Shown in pieces: positions 5,958-7,240 of a stretch of 7,240 bases of DNA. The notes beneath the pieces were generated by a model that saw only the letters and a list, made by a program, of their open reading frames with translations, was not told where the DNA came from and ran no database searches. The stretch covers positions 1 to 7,240 of the forward strand of contig CALBKW010000142.1 of assembly GCA_937895785.1 (NCBI GenBank), written 5' to 3'. The position numbers and the translations under genes were made by a program. Source of the DNA: an uncultured Candidatus Melainabacteria bacterium (GTDB taxonomy: Bacteria > Cyanobacteriota > Vampirovibrionia > Gastranaerophilales > Gastranaerophilaceae). Each line of letters begins with the position of its first letter. The stretch's first letter is position 1.

Positions 5958-5974
5958 AAATGGAGCGGGAGACG
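5954..5974. repeat. Direct repeat, copy 2: 3' end of the intact tRNA-Gly
   Basis: Identical over 21 bases to 5624-5644, giving a 330-bp period. This copy overlaps the functional tRNA-Gly acceptor end and the T-run of its terminator. Confidence 0.8.
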
Positions 5975-6035
5975 AGGCTCGAACTCGCGACATCCTCCTT
6001 GGCAAGGAGGCATTCTACCACTGAATTACCCCCGC
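5961..6035 (-). tRNA. tRNA-Gly (anticodon GCC)
   Basis: The 75-nt minus-strand gene folds into a full cloverleaf: acceptor GCGGGGG with CTCCCGC, D arm ATTC/GAAT with the AGTGGTA loop, anticodon stem CCTCC/GGAGG with loop TTGCCAA (GCC reads GGC and GGU glycine codons), a 5-nt variable loop, and T arm GCGAG/CTCGT with TTCGAGC. Discriminator T is followed by an encoded CCA. It has its own promoter and terminator. The reverse strand gives the commonly mis-annotated peptide beginning MERETRLELATSS; that reading is not a gene. Confidence 0.97.
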
Positions 6036-6057
6036 ATTTCGTTCGGTTTGTATATCC

Positions 6058-6085
6058 ATTATACATGCGCAAAAAAAATATGCAA
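6058..6085 (-). promoter_or_regulatory. Promoter of tRNA-Gly
   Basis: On the minus strand TTGCAT (6085 to 6080) and a perfect TATAAT (6063 to 6058) are separated by 16 bp, with a run of eight T in the spacer. The start would fall near 6051, about 15 nt before the mature 5' end, a normal leader for RNase P removal. Confidence 0.65.
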
Positions 6086-6207
6086 GTACCTTTTTTAAAT
6101 TTCTTTAAAATTCCTAAACTTTTTTTAATATACGCAAATTTTATCTTTTATTTTCTTTGTTTGCATGCTAACCTCTTATTATAAATTTAAGGAAGATTTT
6201 ACACAAT

Positions 6208-7240
6208 ATGGCCGGAAGAACAACTACTAAAAAACAATCAACAACAGATATTAACGCTGCACTTATGCCCCAAGATATTGCAGCCGAAGAAGCGGTTTTA
6301 GGCGCAATTCTTGTTAACCCTTCGGTTATGCCAAAGGTTGTTGAATCAATTAATGCAGATAGTTTTTACAAACCTGCTCACCGTTATGTATTCGAAGCAA
6401 TGCTTCAATTATTTAACCAAAACCAAATGATTGATATCGTTTCGGTATCTGATGTTTTGAGCTATTCTTCACGTTTAGAACTTGTTGGCGGTCGTGCATT
6501 TATTAACGATTTAGCTTTTAAAACTGTAACAACTGCAAACGTAGGCTATTACGCAAAAATTATTCAAGACAAATCTATCAAAAGAGCCTTAATTACAGCC
6601 GGCTCTGAAATTGTTGCATCTGGTTATGACCAAGATAATGTTGATGATTCTCTTGAAAATGCTGAAAAATTGATTTTTGATATTTCTTCTCAAAAATCTA
6701 CAAAAGATTTTATTCCTGTAAAAGAGGATGTTTTTAACGTATACAGCAAAATTGAATATCGTTACCAACACCGTGACGAATGCACTGGTGTACGAACTCA
6801 CTTCTATAAGTTAGATGATATGACAAATGGGCTTCAAAAATCAGATTTAATTATTTTAGCAGCACGTCCATCAATGGGAAAAACCGCTTTTGCATTGAAT
6901 ATTGTTGCTAATGTTGCAATTAAATCAAAAGTTCCCGTTGCAATGTTCTCTCTTGAAATGTCACGTGAGCAATTAGTTCAACGTATGATGTGTGCAGAAG
7001 CCGAAGTTGATTCTCAACGTTTGCGTAGTGGTAACATGCAAAGCAAGGATTGGAACAAACTAGCTACAGTTATGGAAAAATTTTCAGATGTTCCTATCTA
7101 TATTGATGATACAGCAGGTTGTACATTAACTGATATTCGCGCAAAATGTCGTCGTTTAGCTATGGAAGTTAAAGATTTAGGTCTTGTTGTAATTGACTAT
7201 TTGCAACTTATTAACAGTTCTTCTAGTAGCAATGATAGAA
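6208..7240 (+). CDS. dnaB: Replicative DNA helicase DnaB (N-terminal 344 residues, runs off window)
   Basis: Hexameric 5'-3' helicase that unwinds DNA at the replication fork and binds primase. The 344 residues present (of about 450 usual) cover the N-terminal domain (about 20-125, opening PQDIAAEEAVLGAIL), the linker helix and most of the RecA-like ATPase domain: Walker A ARPSMGKTA (219-227), the SLEM segment with catalytic Glu (E250), and Walker B LVVIDYLQL (326-334). The Walker A site is uninterrupted, so there is no intein there. The ATG follows AAGGAAG by 12 nt, a longish spacing, and no better in-frame start exists. Arginine codons are mostly CGT (12 of 17), unlike the AGA preference of the efflux genes. 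It diverges from tRNA-Gly across 172 bp in which I could not fix a promoter; TTGTTT/TATAAA (6157-6185) would put the transcript start inside the ribosome binding site. Confidence 0.97.
   Translation, partial: MAGRTTTKKQSTTDINAALMPQDIAAEEAVLGAILVNPSVMPKVVESINADSFYKPAHRYVFEAMLQLFNQNQMIDIVSVSDVLSYSSRLELVGGRAFINDLAFKTVTTANVGYYAKIIQDKSIKRALITAGSEIVASGYDQDNVDDSLENAEKLIFDISSQKSTKDFIPVKEDVFNVYSKIEYRYQHRDECTGVRTHFYKLDDMTNGLQKSDLIILAARPSMGKTAFALNIVANVAIKSKVPVAMFSLEMSREQLVQRMMCAEAEVDSQRLRSGNMQSKDWNKLATVMEKFSDVPIYIDDTAGCTLTDIRAKCRRLAMEVKDLGLVVIDYLQLINSSSSSNDR

Noticed and set aside
5960..6184. Plus-strand frame of 74 codons beginning MERETRLELATSS
   Set aside because: It is the reverse strand of tRNA-Gly followed by A+T-rich intergenic sequence; this peptide is a well-known false gene call opposite tRNAs.
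6862..6888. Intein in the DnaB P-loop
   Set aside because: The Walker A coding sequence is continuous; later intein sites in dnaB lie beyond the window.
1..7240. CRISPR array, transposase, defence or toxin-antitoxin genes
   Set aside because: No regularly spaced repeats and no such proteins in any frame; the only notable direct repeat is the two-copy tRNA-end repeat.

Overview
The window is A+T-rich (about 30% G+C in the stretches I counted) and comes from a diderm bacterium: it encodes a TolC-type outer-membrane channel with a signal peptide and an EmrA-type periplasmic adaptor. The CCA end is encoded in the tRNA gene. Base composition and the flavour of the efflux and DnaB proteins would suit a gut lineage such as Gastranaerophilales (Vampirovibrionia/Melainabacteria), but that is a weak inference; no marker gene here settles the phylum.

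Left part (1-3299): a complete tripartite drug-efflux locus arranged as a divergon. On the minus strand a MarR-family regulator, an EmrA/HlyD adaptor and the N-terminus of an EmrB/DHA2 transporter (cut by the window edge) lie in operon order. On the plus strand a TolC/NodT-like outer-membrane factor faces away from them. The 77-bp gap between the two units holds a perfect 10-bp inverted repeat whose 12-bp spacer contains the -10 boxes of both divergent promoters, a likely single MarR switch for the whole pump.

Middle (3300-5588): an unrecognised 235-aa soluble protein with its own promoter, converging on a zinc-dependent medium-chain alcohol dehydrogenase that starts with TTG. Divergent from the dehydrogenase is a small SMR transporter of the Gdx/SugE (guanidinium exporter) type, without any guanidine riboswitch in its leader.

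Right part (5589-7240): a tRNA-Gly(GCC) on the minus strand and the first 344 codons of the replicative helicase dnaB on the plus strand. Between gdx and the tRNA lies a roughly 300-bp non-coding island, richer in G+C (about 45% by hand count) and full of small hairpins. A 21-bp direct repeat, made of the tRNA 3' end plus its trailer, flanks the island, and a terminator-like hairpin sits next to each repeat copy. This resembles an att-type duplication or a decayed tRNA copy and is the least explained part of the window. I found no CRISPR array, transposase, integrase or defence system; most genes are ordinary.
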